From Rhizophagus irregularis (taxonomy: Eukaryota; Glomeromycota; Glomeromycetes; Glomerales; Glomeraceae): a stretch of DNA of 64,000 nucleotides. The stretch lies in the NCBI RefSeq assembly GCF_026210795.1, contig NC_089447.1, positions 2,482,501-2,546,500 of the forward strand, written 5' to 3'. The translations under genes and the position numbers were made by a program. Below are positions 1-12,800 of the stretch, in pieces; position 1 is the stretch's first letter; every line of letters begins with the position of its first letter. The notes under the pieces were generated by a model. The model was not told where the DNA came from. It was given only the letters and a program-made list of their open reading frames with translations, and ran no database searches.

Positions 1-1980
1 AATCCCATATTTGACCATCTTGAGTGGCAGCTTTTGCCGAAAGACCAATTCCATAGACATAACGATATTTCTGACCATGGAATTTTGGATTGATTCTGAA
101 TTCATATAAATATATAATGACTTAATATTTACGGATGTTTAAAAAATGATTATCATTTTTCAAAAATACCTTGGTAATTCTAAAGTGGAATCTAAGCAAC
201 GAACATAATTTGCAACAGGCAAAGGATATGTAACTGGTTGAACATTTTTGAATAGACCAACTACAGTATTCTGCAAAGTCTCCAATTGCGTTGCCTGTGG
301 TATTTTCGAAAATTTTATTGATTCAACTTGAATATTTTGTAAAACATATCTACGAACTTCAGCTAAAGGAAGTTCAACAACTAATCCGGTTCTTAAATTT
401 TCAAGTGATAAATCATAACATATTTCTGTATTATCGTAGCATACTATATCTAAATATAAATTATCATCATCATCTTCAAAAGCATTAATATGGTGAAACC
501 TAATTTATTATAAAAATTATTAATAAGAAATTGTAAATTAATAATTCAATGTTCTCAAACTTACGCGAAACATGGTTCCGATCTATATGTAGCAACATGC
601 TGTTTTTCTGCTCTTGATATAACGTAAAATAGTGTAGATTCTTCTGGTCTGTAAGTAAGCGAATCCAAAATATTATCCGACCACTTGAAATTAATACCAG
701 CATTTTTTCCATGAAACGGAAATACAACCTATAACATAAAATGTTTAATTTTCTCTAATTTAGAAGAATAAGAATGACATATTAATTTAATTATATACCA
801 AAATTATAAATCTCTGTGTCACAGCAAAACTATGTACATAACTTGCTTTGGCTGATATACTGGCGATAAATTCACCATTTGGATTCTTTTCCGTGATGGA
901 AAAGAAATTATATTTTGTTCCCAATGCATAAACTTCCATGTTAAAATTGATTAATTCCCCAGTATTATCATCATAATGTGGGTGGGGAGAAGCATGATCA
1001 CCTCTAAAAAGTGGATTTATATCGTTCCAAGAATAAACGCGTGAAGGAGCAAGATCATGTGCATCAAGTTCTACCACCTATTAAGAGGTTAAAATTTAAT
1101 AAAATAAAGTTTATAGCATGACAATTAAAATATAACTTACTTGACTTGCGTGATTTTGACAAAACACTTTAGGTTTTTCGCCAGATTTGTAAAATGGAAA
1201 TTTTGTACTAATATTAACGGAACAAGGTTCCATTTCAGGTTTATCTGTACGTTTTTGTCCAAATAATTTTGCCAGAGGCGTTTGACTTTTATATAAAAAC
1301 ATAATATAAATTAATTTTATTCAAATAAATTAACATAATTAATAATAACATTATTATTACTTTGCATGAGTCTTAAATAATGTAAAAGGATGTCTCGTAA
1401 CGATACCATGATGATCGCGTATTTTAATTTCATATTTTCTACTGGTAATTCTTGACCGATATTTAATCTTACCATCCTTTCCATCAAACTCAAATCGATT
1501 AACGAGTGGTAAACTGATATTAATATGATGATCAGTAAATATTTGTCATGAGAAACAAACGAATCGCTTGACGTACCCATCAAACCAGTGACCCATTGAG
1601 AATGTTTCTGTGGCACTTTCAAATCCTCCTTCACTTTCGATCATACGGGTGTATTTTATGTCGTATGTGCCAGGACCTACTGTGTAAAGTTCACCACTTA
1701 ACCATGAAGGAAGTTCTCCACTAACTTTTAGCTCGACAGGTGTAAGAGTTTCCCCAGCATTGCTGAACCCCTTTTAATTAAATAATTTATTCCTAAATTA
1801 ATATGATAAATATTTTTTTTTTCCTTTTGTAATTACTACCTTACGATAGGGAAGATTAAGTTTCTTAATTTCTACTGTTGGGATTTCAGCATGAGTATTT
1901 CCATTCTCATCCTCTGTAATAATTGTTGGTGGTTCTGAATAAGTATTAAGCTCTACATTTGTAGTATTATCGTCTTCCAT
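1..1980 (-). CDS. Carotenoid oxygenase (RPE65/CCD family), 3' end beyond the window
   Basis: Exons on the minus strand, in transcript order: 1980-1840, 1770-1577, 1513-1361, 1285-1141, 1077-799, 728-565, 499-170 and 95 to the window edge. All junctions are GT-AG and keep frame, giving about 500 residues. The family splits conjugated double bases of carotenoids or apocarotenoids using a non-haem iron held by four histidines. Visible family signatures are GHWFDGLPLVNRFEF spanning the exon 2/3 junction, the first iron-ligand block HASPHPHYDDNTGELINF in exon 5, the second in SYVHSFAVTQRFIIL, and the third in FHHINAFE in exon 7. The fourth histidine block and the stop lie off the left edge. The N terminus is acidic, with no signal peptide or membrane segment, which suggests a cytosolic enzyme. 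The substrate cannot be told from the sequence. Family assignment is firm; exon edges are read from frame and splice consensus. Confidence 0.9.
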
Positions 1981-2740
1981 ATTGGATATAATGAAAACTT
2001 ACAAAGACGGTATCTTAATTTACTATAAAAAATTTTCGCGTAAATCATTTTACGTAATTTGATGGTAATTAATTGTTAAATAAATTAGTGCATGAAGATC
2101 TTGTGGAAAAAAAATAGTCGACGTGTAACGACTTGTTTACTGCCGAAAATTTCCGCAAACACGGGTGTGTTATATAATGGTGACAAATATGATAGCATAT
2201 TTTTTTTACAAAAATAATATCTAATTTTTACTTTTTTATTTACAAAGGTTTTAAATTTTCCCTTTAGCTAAATTTGTTAATTATGAATTATTTTCTATAG
2301 AAGAGACCCACGAAGATATCCATTATCTAACCCTAAATCCTGTTTCAATAAAATTCAACGACCATTTAAAACTTATCCTTGTCGTGAAACTTGTGTTTTT
2401 GGGAGTGATATTATTGTTGTTAGGTTTTGTTAACCGATCTGATCCAACGATATTCTGACTCTTATTTTTCCAACAAGACATGATATTGTAGCATTATTAT
2501 ATATTAAATTATGATTAATCTAATCTTACACATCCTAATAAAACAATTAAAATTATCAAGAACCAGCTTATTTCACTTTAGCAGCTGTAATAGAAAAGGA
2601 AAAGTGTTAATATTTTCCATTCCTAATTTATGTTGTAAGGAAACCATCTCAAAGAATTAAAGCATTTATCTAATTTCTTCCAGAGAAAGAGAAGGAAAAG
2701 CGTACATATTATGTTATTTATTTGCATTAACAGAACAAAA
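1981..2740. other. Intergenic, upstream of the carotenoid oxygenase gene
   Basis: About 760 bases between the start of the carotenoid oxygenase gene and the 3' end of the next minus-strand gene. AT-rich, with no coding signal, RNA gene or clear repeat seen. It should hold the promoter of the oxygenase gene and the 3' untranslated region of its neighbour. Confidence 0.6.
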
Positions 2741-3614
2741 CTAAGAATCTAGAATGAAATCTTGGCCAATCCAATCCGTCAAAAACACATCACCCGATCC
2801 ACCATCCTTGAGTGGACCATTCGGTGAATTATAATTATCATACGTGAAATACGGCGGGTGTACTTCCCATAAGTTAGGATCTCCAACCACTTGGACCGGA
2901 TTTTGTTCCTAGTAAAAAAATATTAGAAATTAAAAATATTTAATAAATTATAAGATTATAATCTTTTTTATAAAATACCTGAATATATATTGAAGGATCT
3001 ATTAACCCAACATTTTCTTCTACATATGTATGATCCGATTTAACATTTGGAACTATCTCCGAATTTGTAAATGGTTCTTCTGATATCACATCGTTTAGTC
3101 TAGCATTATCATTAAATGTAATAATTTGCTCATATTTCAATTTACGTGTACTATTTTTTGAGGATTTTCTCTTGGTGACTTGATTATTACAGGTCTTATG
3201 AAGACTAATAGATGATAGATTGTATTTGCTATTACATGGCGTTGACAAGTCAGAGCTGGTCGAATAATGATCCGGAGTCGAGATTGAACTTTCGGCTGAT
3301 TCCGATGAAACGCTCGTGGATGAGGATTTCGAAAATAGTGTTGTAAATTCAGAAAAATAATCTTGTGATTTTGTATCGCTAAATTCTATTTCGAAAGGAG
3401 AACTAGCTCTAGTTGATATAGGTGAACCGACAATTGTTGCCGAATCGGTAGGGGAGTTGGGAATAGTTGAAGAGTTACTACTACTTGTAGAAGAGTTACT
3501 ATCTTTAGGAGATATTGTCTCGAAATTAAGGCTAAGTAATTTTTTTTCTCCAGTAACTTTATATGGGTATAATGAACCTATCCGATGAAATCTAGGTCCT
3601 AGTTTTCTAACCAT
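2741..3614 (-). CDS. Hypothetical protein, two exons, Ser/Thr-rich
   Basis: Exon 1 is 3614-2979 and exon 2 is 2908-2741, joined by a 70-base GT-AG intron that keeps frame; the product is 267 residues. The N terminus (MVRKLGPRFHRIGSLYPYKV) is basic. Residues about 35-130 are very rich in Ser and Thr and probably disordered. A basic patch (TKRKSSKNSTRKLK) follows and could be a nuclear localisation signal. The C-terminal exon encodes a more ordered, aromatic stretch (NLWEVHPPYFTYDNYNSP, then FLTDWIGQDFILDS) that may be the conserved part. No signal peptide or transmembrane helix is seen. The gene is divergent from COG8, with 318 bases between the two starts. I do not recognise the family. Coding status rests on the long open frame, the clean intron and the low-repeat exon 2. 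Confidence 0.7.
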
Positions 3615-3932
3615 TTTATGTTTAATTTCTATAAAAATTTAAAAGTAAAGTAATATAAATGTTGCTAAGTAAAAATAGTTGGTTATTTCGCAGGAAAATT
3701 AATTACTATCAAAATATTGTTTTTAAATCAGTTTTTCTCGTGAGAAGCGAAAAAAGAACACGGACTACGGAGTATACAATCCTTATCTGAAAATTTGCTT
3801 TGCGTTTGTGAAACCCAACTTAATTTTTATATAGCAAGACTTAGAAAGCGGATTTTGATCTGCGCTGGATGACCGTGTGACGCATCAGCTTAAAAATATC
3901 TAAGCGATCAATTAACAAAATGCATAATAAGT
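3615..3932. promoter_or_regulatory. Shared divergent promoter region
   Basis: The 318 bases between the divergent starts of the hypothetical gene and COG8 must hold both promoters. It is less AT-rich than the neighbouring gaps around 3820-3890. No specific factor site is assigned; the call rests on gene arrangement only. Confidence 0.5.
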
Positions 3933-5741
3933 ATGACCGAGAACGAAAAGTTTTATACTTCAATACTCTCTGATACTAGTCAGGAAATTTTGTTGAGTCA
4001 ATTAATAGAGTCTTTGTCTGAAACACAACAAGAATTAGTTAATAAAGAATGGGGTAAGGATTACCTAGATAGACTTACATCTCTATCCCTAGAATCACTT
4101 AAACACGAGCCTATTTTAGTTAAAGATGAAGAATCTAAAATTCAAAAAGAGTTGGCAGAACTTTCTTTTCGTGAATATAAGTCATGTATTCATGTTAATA
4201 GTTGTTACGCCGATATTAATAATTCTTTAGATAATTTATCTTCACAATTATCCATTCTAACTGCAGAAATACCGTTGTTAGAAACTTCCTCCGAGTCTTT
4301 TTCTCAACAAACTAAACAAATATCATTGCAGCGTAATAAAATTAATACAATTTTAGAACATCATGATAATTTATTAGAAATTTTGGAAATTCCACAATTA
4401 ATGGATACTTGTGTTCGAAATGGTCTATATTCCGAAGTCATGGATTTATCACAACATGTTGCTAGACTTGTCTCAAAACATTCTAATATACCTTTGATTC
4501 AACAAATTGAGCAAGATGTTAAACAAACAATGCAATTAATGTTATCAAAATTAATTTCCCTTTTAAGAGAACAAATCAAGTTGCCAAGCTGTCTAAAAGT
4601 AATTGGTTACCTGAGACGTATGGAAGCATTCGATGAAGCAGAATTACGTCTTGTATTTTTGCTCTCTAGAGATGCCTATTTACAGTCTTTAATTCATACA
4701 ATTGATAAAGAAAGGAAAGATCCTGTACATTATTTGAAAAAATGGATCGATATCTTTAGGGAACATTTTTTTGATATAGTTACTCAGTACAGAACAATTT
4801 TTGCAGATGATGTAGGTGGACTTGCTTCAACACCTATTTATTCTTCATTTATTATTCCACGATCTCCTTCATCCCCATGGACGACGGCATCTTCAGATTC
4901 TAACGAATATTCTTCTGGAAGACGTAATTTAACAGCAACTTCTGTTCTCGCCGATTACACAATTCATATTCTTGATCAATTAACTTTAGTTCTTGCCGAG
5001 TTCACTCCTCTTATTACAGACACTCAATCTCTTTCTTCAATATTGACACAACTTATGTATTGTGGAATGTCATTTGGTCGAGTCGGTGTTGATTTTAGAC
5101 ATCTTGTGACAGGCTATTTTGAAGAAGCTGTTGAAAGAATAGTTAAGAAAATCATATCGGATGGTACACAAGTATTTTTAGACGAATTGAATGAAGCTAT
5201 TAAGAACGTAAATATTCCAAACACATGGATGATTAGTGATAAAAAATCTGTCAATTTGTTTGAATCCATCCCTTCAATACGACCTTCATCATCATCATCA
5301 ATTTCCTCAACAAATTCATCAACAACTGTGACTTCGTCATTCACGCCATTGGTTATTTTATTAGATTATCCGCCTATTGCTTATTTAACGAATGCTTATT
5401 TAACAGCTTTTAATTCACTTCGTGTAATAGCTCCAACATCATTATATTATACTCTTGGTGCTTATCTTTTCCAGAACCTCTTGACAATATCCGAGTCCTT
5501 ACGTGATTACGGAAAACTTCTCATTCAAAATAATCATGATACAACAGTACTTCAAGGGTTTAACGCAACATTTGCTAAAAGTTTTGTACCTTTTATTACA
5601 AGATGTTATGTGGATGGAGTTTACGGAGGATCATTAGGAGACGAAGCTCATTTAAAGGTTATTGACCAAGCTAAGATATTAGATACTTTAAAAGAATTTT
5701 TACCTGCTTCAATTAATATATCAAATAAAGTTGATATCTGA
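3933..5741 (+). CDS. COG8: Conserved oligomeric Golgi complex subunit 8 (Dor1 family)
   Basis: Single-exon gene of 602 residues, close to the usual length of COG8 (about 600). COG8 belongs to lobe B of the eight-subunit COG tether, which captures retrograde vesicles at the Golgi and keeps glycosylation enzymes in place. The N-terminal third is helical and coiled-coil-like (about residues 10-140). It is followed by the Dor1-type core, with YSEVMDLSQHVARLVSKH and VIGYLRRMEAFDEAELRLVFL at about residues 165-245 and the block LKKWIDIFREHFFDIVTQYRTIF near 270-290. A Ser-rich, probably flexible insert follows at about 440-470, then a helical tail. No signal peptide or membrane span is seen, which fits a peripheral complex. 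The start chosen is the first ATG of the frame. The assignment is from recognising the Dor1-type sequence. Confidence 0.85.
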   Translation: MTENEKFYTSILSDTSQEILLSQLIESLSETQQELVNKEWGKDYLDRLTSLSLESLKHEPILVKDEESKIQKELAELSFREYKSCIHVNSCYADINNSLDNLSSQLSILTAEIPLLETSSESFSQQTKQISLQRNKINTILEHHDNLLEILEIPQLMDTCVRNGLYSEVMDLSQHVARLVSKHSNIPLIQQIEQDVKQTMQLMLSKLISLLREQIKLPSCLKVIGYLRRMEAFDEAELRLVFLLSRDAYLQSLIHTIDKERKDPVHYLKKWIDIFREHFFDIVTQYRTIFADDVGGLASTPIYSSFIIPRSPSSPWTTASSDSNEYSSGRRNLTATSVLADYTIHILDQLTLVLAEFTPLITDTQSLSSILTQLMYCGMSFGRVGVDFRHLVTGYFEEAVERIVKKIISDGTQVFLDELNEAIKNVNIPNTWMISDKKSVNLFESIPSIRPSSSSSISSTNSSTTVTSSFTPLVILLDYPPIAYLTNAYLTAFNSLRVIAPTSLYYTLGAYLFQNLLTISESLRDYGKLLIQNNHDTTVLQGFNATFAKSFVPFITRCYVDGVYGGSLGDEAHLKVIDQAKILDTLKEFLPASINISNKVDI

Positions 5742-6814
5742 AATTATTCTTTAATTAATTTAAATAATTAATAGTCAACTAATCAACTTTAGTCAACCAC
5801 AAATCACATTTAAAATTTTCTTTCTTTTTAACTTATTGATCCATTTACACTAACTGCAAAGCTTGTACCTCTAATACTATAATGAACTGATGCTGCTATC
5901 TTAAATATGAACCTACTTTTGCTATCTTAAATATGAACCTATTTTAAATCATATATAAAAAAAGTATTGTATTATGTATCATAAAAAAATATCAATTAGT
6001 TATTAATTTTACTAATTGTTAATATTAATATTTCTAAGTAATTGGAATTACTGTATATAAAGACTTATACCTTTATTATAAGTTAATTTAAAGTGAAAAT
6101 TTGTATTCGAAAACTTTTTAATAATATCAAAGTATTTAGAAATTATAAAATTAAAATACTTTGAAGGTAATTAATTAATTAATATGCTTGTTAAACTTTT
6201 ATAATAGTAAATCTAGATAATAATATTATTTTATTGCAAGATGGAATGTTACACATAAATAACATAAATAATTTTAAAGCAGTAATATCTTTGAAATATC
6301 AAGAGACTATTACATTAAAATAATAGTCTTAAAATTCAAGCTAAACTATTTTGACAATTTGTTTGGGCAACCAAAGAATTATTAAATGCGATGCTCTATT
6401 TAATATGTACACTTGTGTGAAACTAACTATAACAGTACTAAATAATGTGGAACTTTCTTTTTCGCGAATGGTTACATTTTTATTTTCCTGCAGCCAAAAC
6501 TTCCTTTGATCACATTGTTTTCTTTGAAAAGTCACTTTGCTTTTTATAAATTTTTCACGCGCTCACGCGCTCAGAAAATGATGATAAACCCGCAGTTTTA
6601 TTATAATTCTAATTAAAATTTAGTAACAGCATAGGATTATCACCTGACTCTTGACTTTTTTTCACTTCTTTGCCGTAAACAAAAAAAATCTTTACTAGAC
6701 GATTTAATAAAGGGAAAAAAAATAATAAATATAATTTTATAGTATATGAATGGGAACCTTGAGCAAAAATATTACATAATAGAAATACTCACGTAAACTA
6801 TCAGATTTGGACCA
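5742..6814. other. Intergenic between COG8 and the CLASP gene
   Basis: About 1.07 kb of AT-rich DNA. It contains a short direct repeat (GCTATCTTAAATATGAACCTA) around 5894-5942. No coding signal or RNA gene is seen; the short open frames here lack codon structure. Confidence 0.55.
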
Positions 6815-9800
6815 ATGACCGAAGTTGTCGAGAAGGTGCTTCTCGCATTAAAGGGGAATAGTATGTCTTTATTATTTATGTATCAAGTTTTGTTTGTTTT
6901 TAACTTACTGTCGCAAAAAAAACTGATAATAAATACTGTTACATATTTAATTTTGGTTATTATATTCCAAAAAAAACTAATTTTATATAAAAAGACACGG
7001 ACAAAAAAATTGAAGCGATTACAAATTTAGAAGATGAATTATTAGAGGAGACTCCACTGGAGGTTAGTAAATTACAATAAAAAAAACTTAATTTTGATCG
7101 ATTAAAATAACCAAAAATTGAAATTTAAGTTTCGAGGTGAAATAGTAATATTCAATTATTTTTTAATCAATGCTAATTATAACCTTTTTTTATTTAGCCA
7201 CAAGAAATTAATCAGCTCGTACCAGCTTTGAAAGATGCTCTCAAGGGCTCCCAACAGCAAGTTTCATATGCAGCACTGATTTGTCTGAATCCATTTATAT
7301 CTTTAATATCTGAAACACACCCTACATTTCTTAAGGGTGTTGTTATAGCTTTAGCAGCGGCAGTTATAGATAAACTAGGAGATAATAGAGACAAAGCAAG
7401 AGACGCAGCGTCAAATGTTTTATTGACTATGTGGGAGACGGCCACGACGAATGGTGGTAATGCAATTACAGGACCATTAGCGACTATAATTAAAGAGACA
7501 GCTTACGGACATAAACAATGGAGAGTTCGCGAACAGGTGAAAATTTTAAATATTATTCTAATATTTTAAATGTCAATACACATTCTTACATGTTTGTCAT
7601 AATTTCAGATTTTACAATGGATAGTGACATCTACTAGGAGACGCTCAGATTTTTCTATAAAACAATGGTTACCGTATATGGTAAAATTATTGGAAGACCC
7701 TCATGAACAAGTGAGAGAAACTGCAAAAGACAGAATAGTTTTACTTTTCAGGTGAGGTGATATTCTGCTGATCTTTTTAAATCATACAAAGTTTAATGAA
7801 TATTTATGCAATTAATAATTTCAGTGGTGCAGCGACACATGCAAAGTCAGATCTTAAGCGCGAACTTGAGAAACAATCAGTTCGTCCCGCAATAGTAGAA
7901 TACATATTATCAAAAATGGGTTCTAATGTTGAGATAAGTGACGTTGATGTTTATCCTGATAATGTAACAGAGCCCACTGAGGAAGATTATATGAGTGGTG
8001 GTACTCAGAATGAAGAAATACCGAAACCTATGGAACATGCTATTAGACCTCCTAGTTCTGCTGATAGTGAAGTTGGATTAATACATGTAAGTAAAATATT
8101 ACATCTAACCTCGCTAATCATACATATTTCACCGATTATTATTTCCCGTTCTTATAGGTCGAAAGTGCAAGAGAACTGGAAAAAGAGTTTCAAAACTTAT
8201 TGCCAACATTCTCAGGAAAAGAATCTGAACAAAATTGGTTAATTCGTGAGAAAGGGATTAACAGACTAAGATCTTTGACAAGAGGAGAAGCATCACAATA
8301 TCCGGATATATTTATAAATGGGTTGAAATTAATTATGGATGGCATTCTTTCATCAGTATGTTTAAATATTTTGATTTTTTTTTTTAAAAAATAAAAAATA
8401 GCGTTTTTATGAGATAGTCAAAATTTATTTTAATTTTTTTTTTAAAAAAATCGCTTTATCATTCAACTTGTGGGGTGACAAACGATCGCTAGCTTGCAAG
8501 TTTACGAACAACACTTACATTAGCTACAAGTGGATTAATTAAAGATTTGGTATCACACCTTAAAACAGCAATGGACCCTTTTACTGATAATTTACTTGCA
8601 AGTTTAATTAGAATGGTTTCGTCAACAAAAAAAATGGTAGCAAGAGCTGCTGCCAACTCTGCGAACGCATTATTGCAACATTGTTCATATCATGCTAGAC
8701 TTGTAACTCAAATTTGGCATGCAATGGAAGATAAGAATACTCAATTACGAACTCATGCTATCGGATTTGTGAAAACAGTTATTCAAGCACATGTTGATCG
8801 AAGAGATGCAATGGAGCGATCCGGTGGTGTAGAATCACTAGAAAAATGTGTTCGAAAGGGCTTAACTGATGCTGCACCCAAAGTAAGAGAAGGATGTCGT
8901 GAAGTTTTTTGGACATTTTATGAAGTCTGGCCAGATAGAGGAGAAAAGTATGTCGTTTTGTTACAACGCGTTTTCATTGTAGTTTTGAACACAAAATAAA
9001 AGTTTAATCTGGCTAAAATATGTGTAGGATTTTGAAAAATTTGGAACCTGCAGTAAAAAAAAAGGTAGAACGCGATCGATCAAGAAATATTTCAATAACA
9101 TCCTCACCAACGATAACATCATCACCACCAAGACGATCAATAACACCCGCTCCAAGAGGTAGATCTTCAAGTATGGGTAAATCAAGACGACTTAGTATTC
9201 CACAATCGGATAGTATTGCGAATGACAATCAAATGCTAAATGATTCACCAAGAAACGTAAAAGAACCTCAAAAGTCTGCAAAGCCACAAGTAGCATTGCG
9301 TTCAAAATCTCCTGCACCACCTTCAATGAGAAGTAAATCCGCAAACAATATTTCGACAATCAACAATTCACCTACAAAATCATCTATGAAGCCTTCAAGT
9401 TCTTCACAAAGCAAAAAAGGTTCGCCTAATCCCCCACAAATGCAACCCAGAGAGCTGACAATTATTGAACAATTAGAACATAGTGATTGGAATATTCGAC
9501 TTGAAGGATTATTTAATGTGGCCCAATCAGTAGTAAAAAGATCATTAGAACCATCTCCAACAAACGATTTCAAAAAATCTGATGAAGAATTGTCTCCAGT
9601 ATTGCTAAATATGTTACATGATCCAAATCTTAAAGTTATCGAAACTTTTTTGGATCCTAGTGTTATTCCTGAATTGGCAAGAGTTATTCGTCTTGAAAAT
9701 TTAATACCAAAGCTTTTATTAATTGTTAATGACGATAGTAAATCGGAACAATCGATTTTAATTCAAAATCTTTTTCCTGGAGTGAAGAATTCTATCGGAA

Positions 9801-12800
9801 GCGAGTATGCTCTTGGAGGTCTAAATAAATGTTTATCATTACTAAATCCTGTATTGACGCCAAAAAAAGCGTCTGCGGGACCTGTATTTACATTGCCACA
9901 AAAACGTAAAATTTTGAACGGACTTCTATTATGGTTAAATGAAATAATCGAACCAAAATTATCGATTGTTGAAAATGAGCAAGAGCTTACTGGATATTTA
10001 GGGGACTCTGAAAAATATAAACTTCTTACCAACCGAATTATTCCACTAGCAAATAATACCAAGGAGACATCGGAGAATTATCAGCCTCTCAGCACGTTAT
10101 TGGTAAATTTACATAAATTAAATCCCGATTCATTTGAAACGATCTTATTTACTTTCGATAACAAAATAGTAGATTTAGTAGGTAATATGGTTGGATGGGA
10201 GGAAGAATTAGATGAAGCTGAAGAAGAAGTTTTAGCTGAGGAAGAAGCAAAGCTTAAGGAAGAACAAGAACGAGAATGGGAACAACAGCAGTTAGAAAGG
10301 CGTATGTATGAGGAGCAAGTGATTGCAGAACGGAAAGAGCAATTAGAAAGACAACAACGTGAAAGAGAACTGAAAAAGCAACGCGATCGTGAGGCACAAT
10401 TACAACGTGAACGTGAACTACAAGAACAACGTGAGCGTGAAATACAGTTGCAAAAAGAACGAGAATTGCAACAACAACGTGAACGTGAATTACAGCAACA
10501 GCGATTGCGTGAATTACAACAGCAAAGACAAGAGCTCGAATTACAAAAGCAAAAGGAGCGAGAATTACAAAGACAACGTGATCTTGAATTGCAGCGACAG
10601 CGCGAATTGGAATTACAGCAACAGCGAGAGCTGGAATTGCAGCAACGGCAACGCGAATTTGAACTACAGCAATTAGAAATTCAAAAACAGCGCGAATTTG
10701 AACTACAGCAATTAGAAATTCAAAAACAACGCGAATTTGAACTACAGCAATTAGAAATTCAAAAACAACGCGAATTTGAAGCTCAACAACAACGTGAGTT
10801 TGAACTTCAACAACAACGAGAGCTTGAAATACAGCAGCAACGTGAAGCAGAATTACAACAATTACAACAACAGCGTGAAATCGAATTGCAACAGCAACAC
10901 GAATATGAGTTACGTGAGCGTGAATATGAGAGAGAAATGCAATCACATTTATATGCCCAGAGGCCTCCTCCATTGCAGCTCCAGTCGTCAAATAAATTTC
11001 CACCTCAAGATACCCGTAAAAATAACATAAAAGACAATATTAATGATTGGATGGAAAATCAAAGAGCACCACATTTAATGCAAAGAGATGACTTACGAAA
11101 TCAAAAAGAAATTTCGAAAGAACAAGAATGGGCACGAAGAAACCGACCAAAAACTGCTGAACCTCAGTGGCCTGATCCACATGCAAGAGATATTGACAGA
11201 ATAAGGAGGACAAAAACTCCAACGAGAGAGAGTGAATATGAAAGGCGAATGTATAGAGACAGTGGTAATTGGGATGAAAGGGAAAGGCATATGTCTGATG
11301 TATATGAAAAAGATGATAGATATGAAGATAGGCGAAGAGAATTTGAATTGAATGAGAGAGGTAGACGACCAGCAAAGGATGAAAAAAGTCGAATGTTTAG
11401 AGAAAAAACCCCTCATAAGGAAAATAGTTGGAGTGAAAGAGATAGACGTAGAGAATACGAATACGATGAAAAGGACAGGAGGGCACCCAGAGAATTAAGG
11501 GAACATGAATTAGATGGTAGGAATCAACGATTCCTAAGAGATTTACGCGAAGAAGAATGGGATGGAAGAGATAGACGTCCTTTCCCTAGGGGCTCTAACC
11601 AAAGCGATTCAGATGAAAGATTAAATGGAAAACGTTCGCTTAGAAGCTCAAAATCAACTGATTGGGATGATAAAGCTGATCGACTTATACCGAGAGAACG
11701 AGATCTGAGAGAGAACGATTGGGACGAAGTTAGTAGTCGATCTTCTGGAAGAGAAAGAGATTTAAGAGATAATGATTGGGAAGAAAGAAGCGTTCGATCA
11801 TTACCGAGAGACATAAGAGAAAGTGACTGGGATGAAAAATCCAGTCAACCTTCTCCAAGGAGAGATCATGAATGGGACGATAGAATGAATAGACTTCGGC
11901 CGAAAGAGTCTAGGGAAAGTTTGGAAGGTAAAAATACGAGGCCATCCCCCAGAATTTCGAAGGAGAATGAGTGGGATGAGAGAAGTTTAAAGGCATCGCA
12001 GAAGGACCCACGTAGAAATGACTGGGATGAAAGAAATATTTATCGTGACAATGGCAAGACACCTGAACGAGGTTCTGAATTGATAAATAAAGGTAGACGT
12101 AGGTCAAGAGATAGTGATTGGACTGAAAATACAGATAGACCAAGTGAAGGCCATGAAGAAGATGAAGATACTATAAGCGAGTTTGATCTAAATCAATCTG
12201 AGAAATTAAATATCAAAGAAAGAGACCAAATGAATAAACCAGCAGGTCGTATTGTATCGTTACCACCATTACCACATGATTATCAAGAGTTTGATGATAA
12301 GGATCCCGAGCTAGAAAATCTAAAGGAACTTGTAGAAAAACTGGATAGAGAGGAAGATAGTATACATGAGGTAAAGCATTTGTTACTCAATTTTGTCTTA
12401 TTCGCATTTAATATTTATTATTAAGAACAATTCATATTAGGAAAATGTTCCGGATAATTTTGTTGACATGACAATAAGTCGACCAACGAGTATCTTCATT
12501 ACCGAAGATACGTGGGCTCAACTAGCGAATACATTGAATGGTGGTAATATAAATCCATTATATTTGAATCCCGAAGAACGATTCAAAACCGATAATAATG
12601 GAGTAGATGCAAAATTAGCACCAATACAAGAAGTTGAAACTCCAGAACCGACGCATATTGAAGAAAAATCCAAGTCCCTTGATGATGATTCACTTCAAAC
12701 ATCACCTCCCACTTCTCCAATAATTGATTCACACGATACATTAGCTACATCACCAAAACTGTCAAATGTTTCAGAAACGGTTATGGAACAACCTTCAGAG

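Noticed and set aside
9156-9215. An EB1-binding SxIP motif in the CLASP linker (near RRLSIPQS)
   Set aside because: The residue two before Ile-Pro is Leu and not Ser or Thr, so it does not match the motif; only the basic Ser-rich context fits.
10254-11003. A 249-codon open frame antisense to the CLASP coiled coil
   Set aside because: It is the complement of Q/E/R repeat codons, giving a Val/Ala/His-rich translation typical of antisense shadows.
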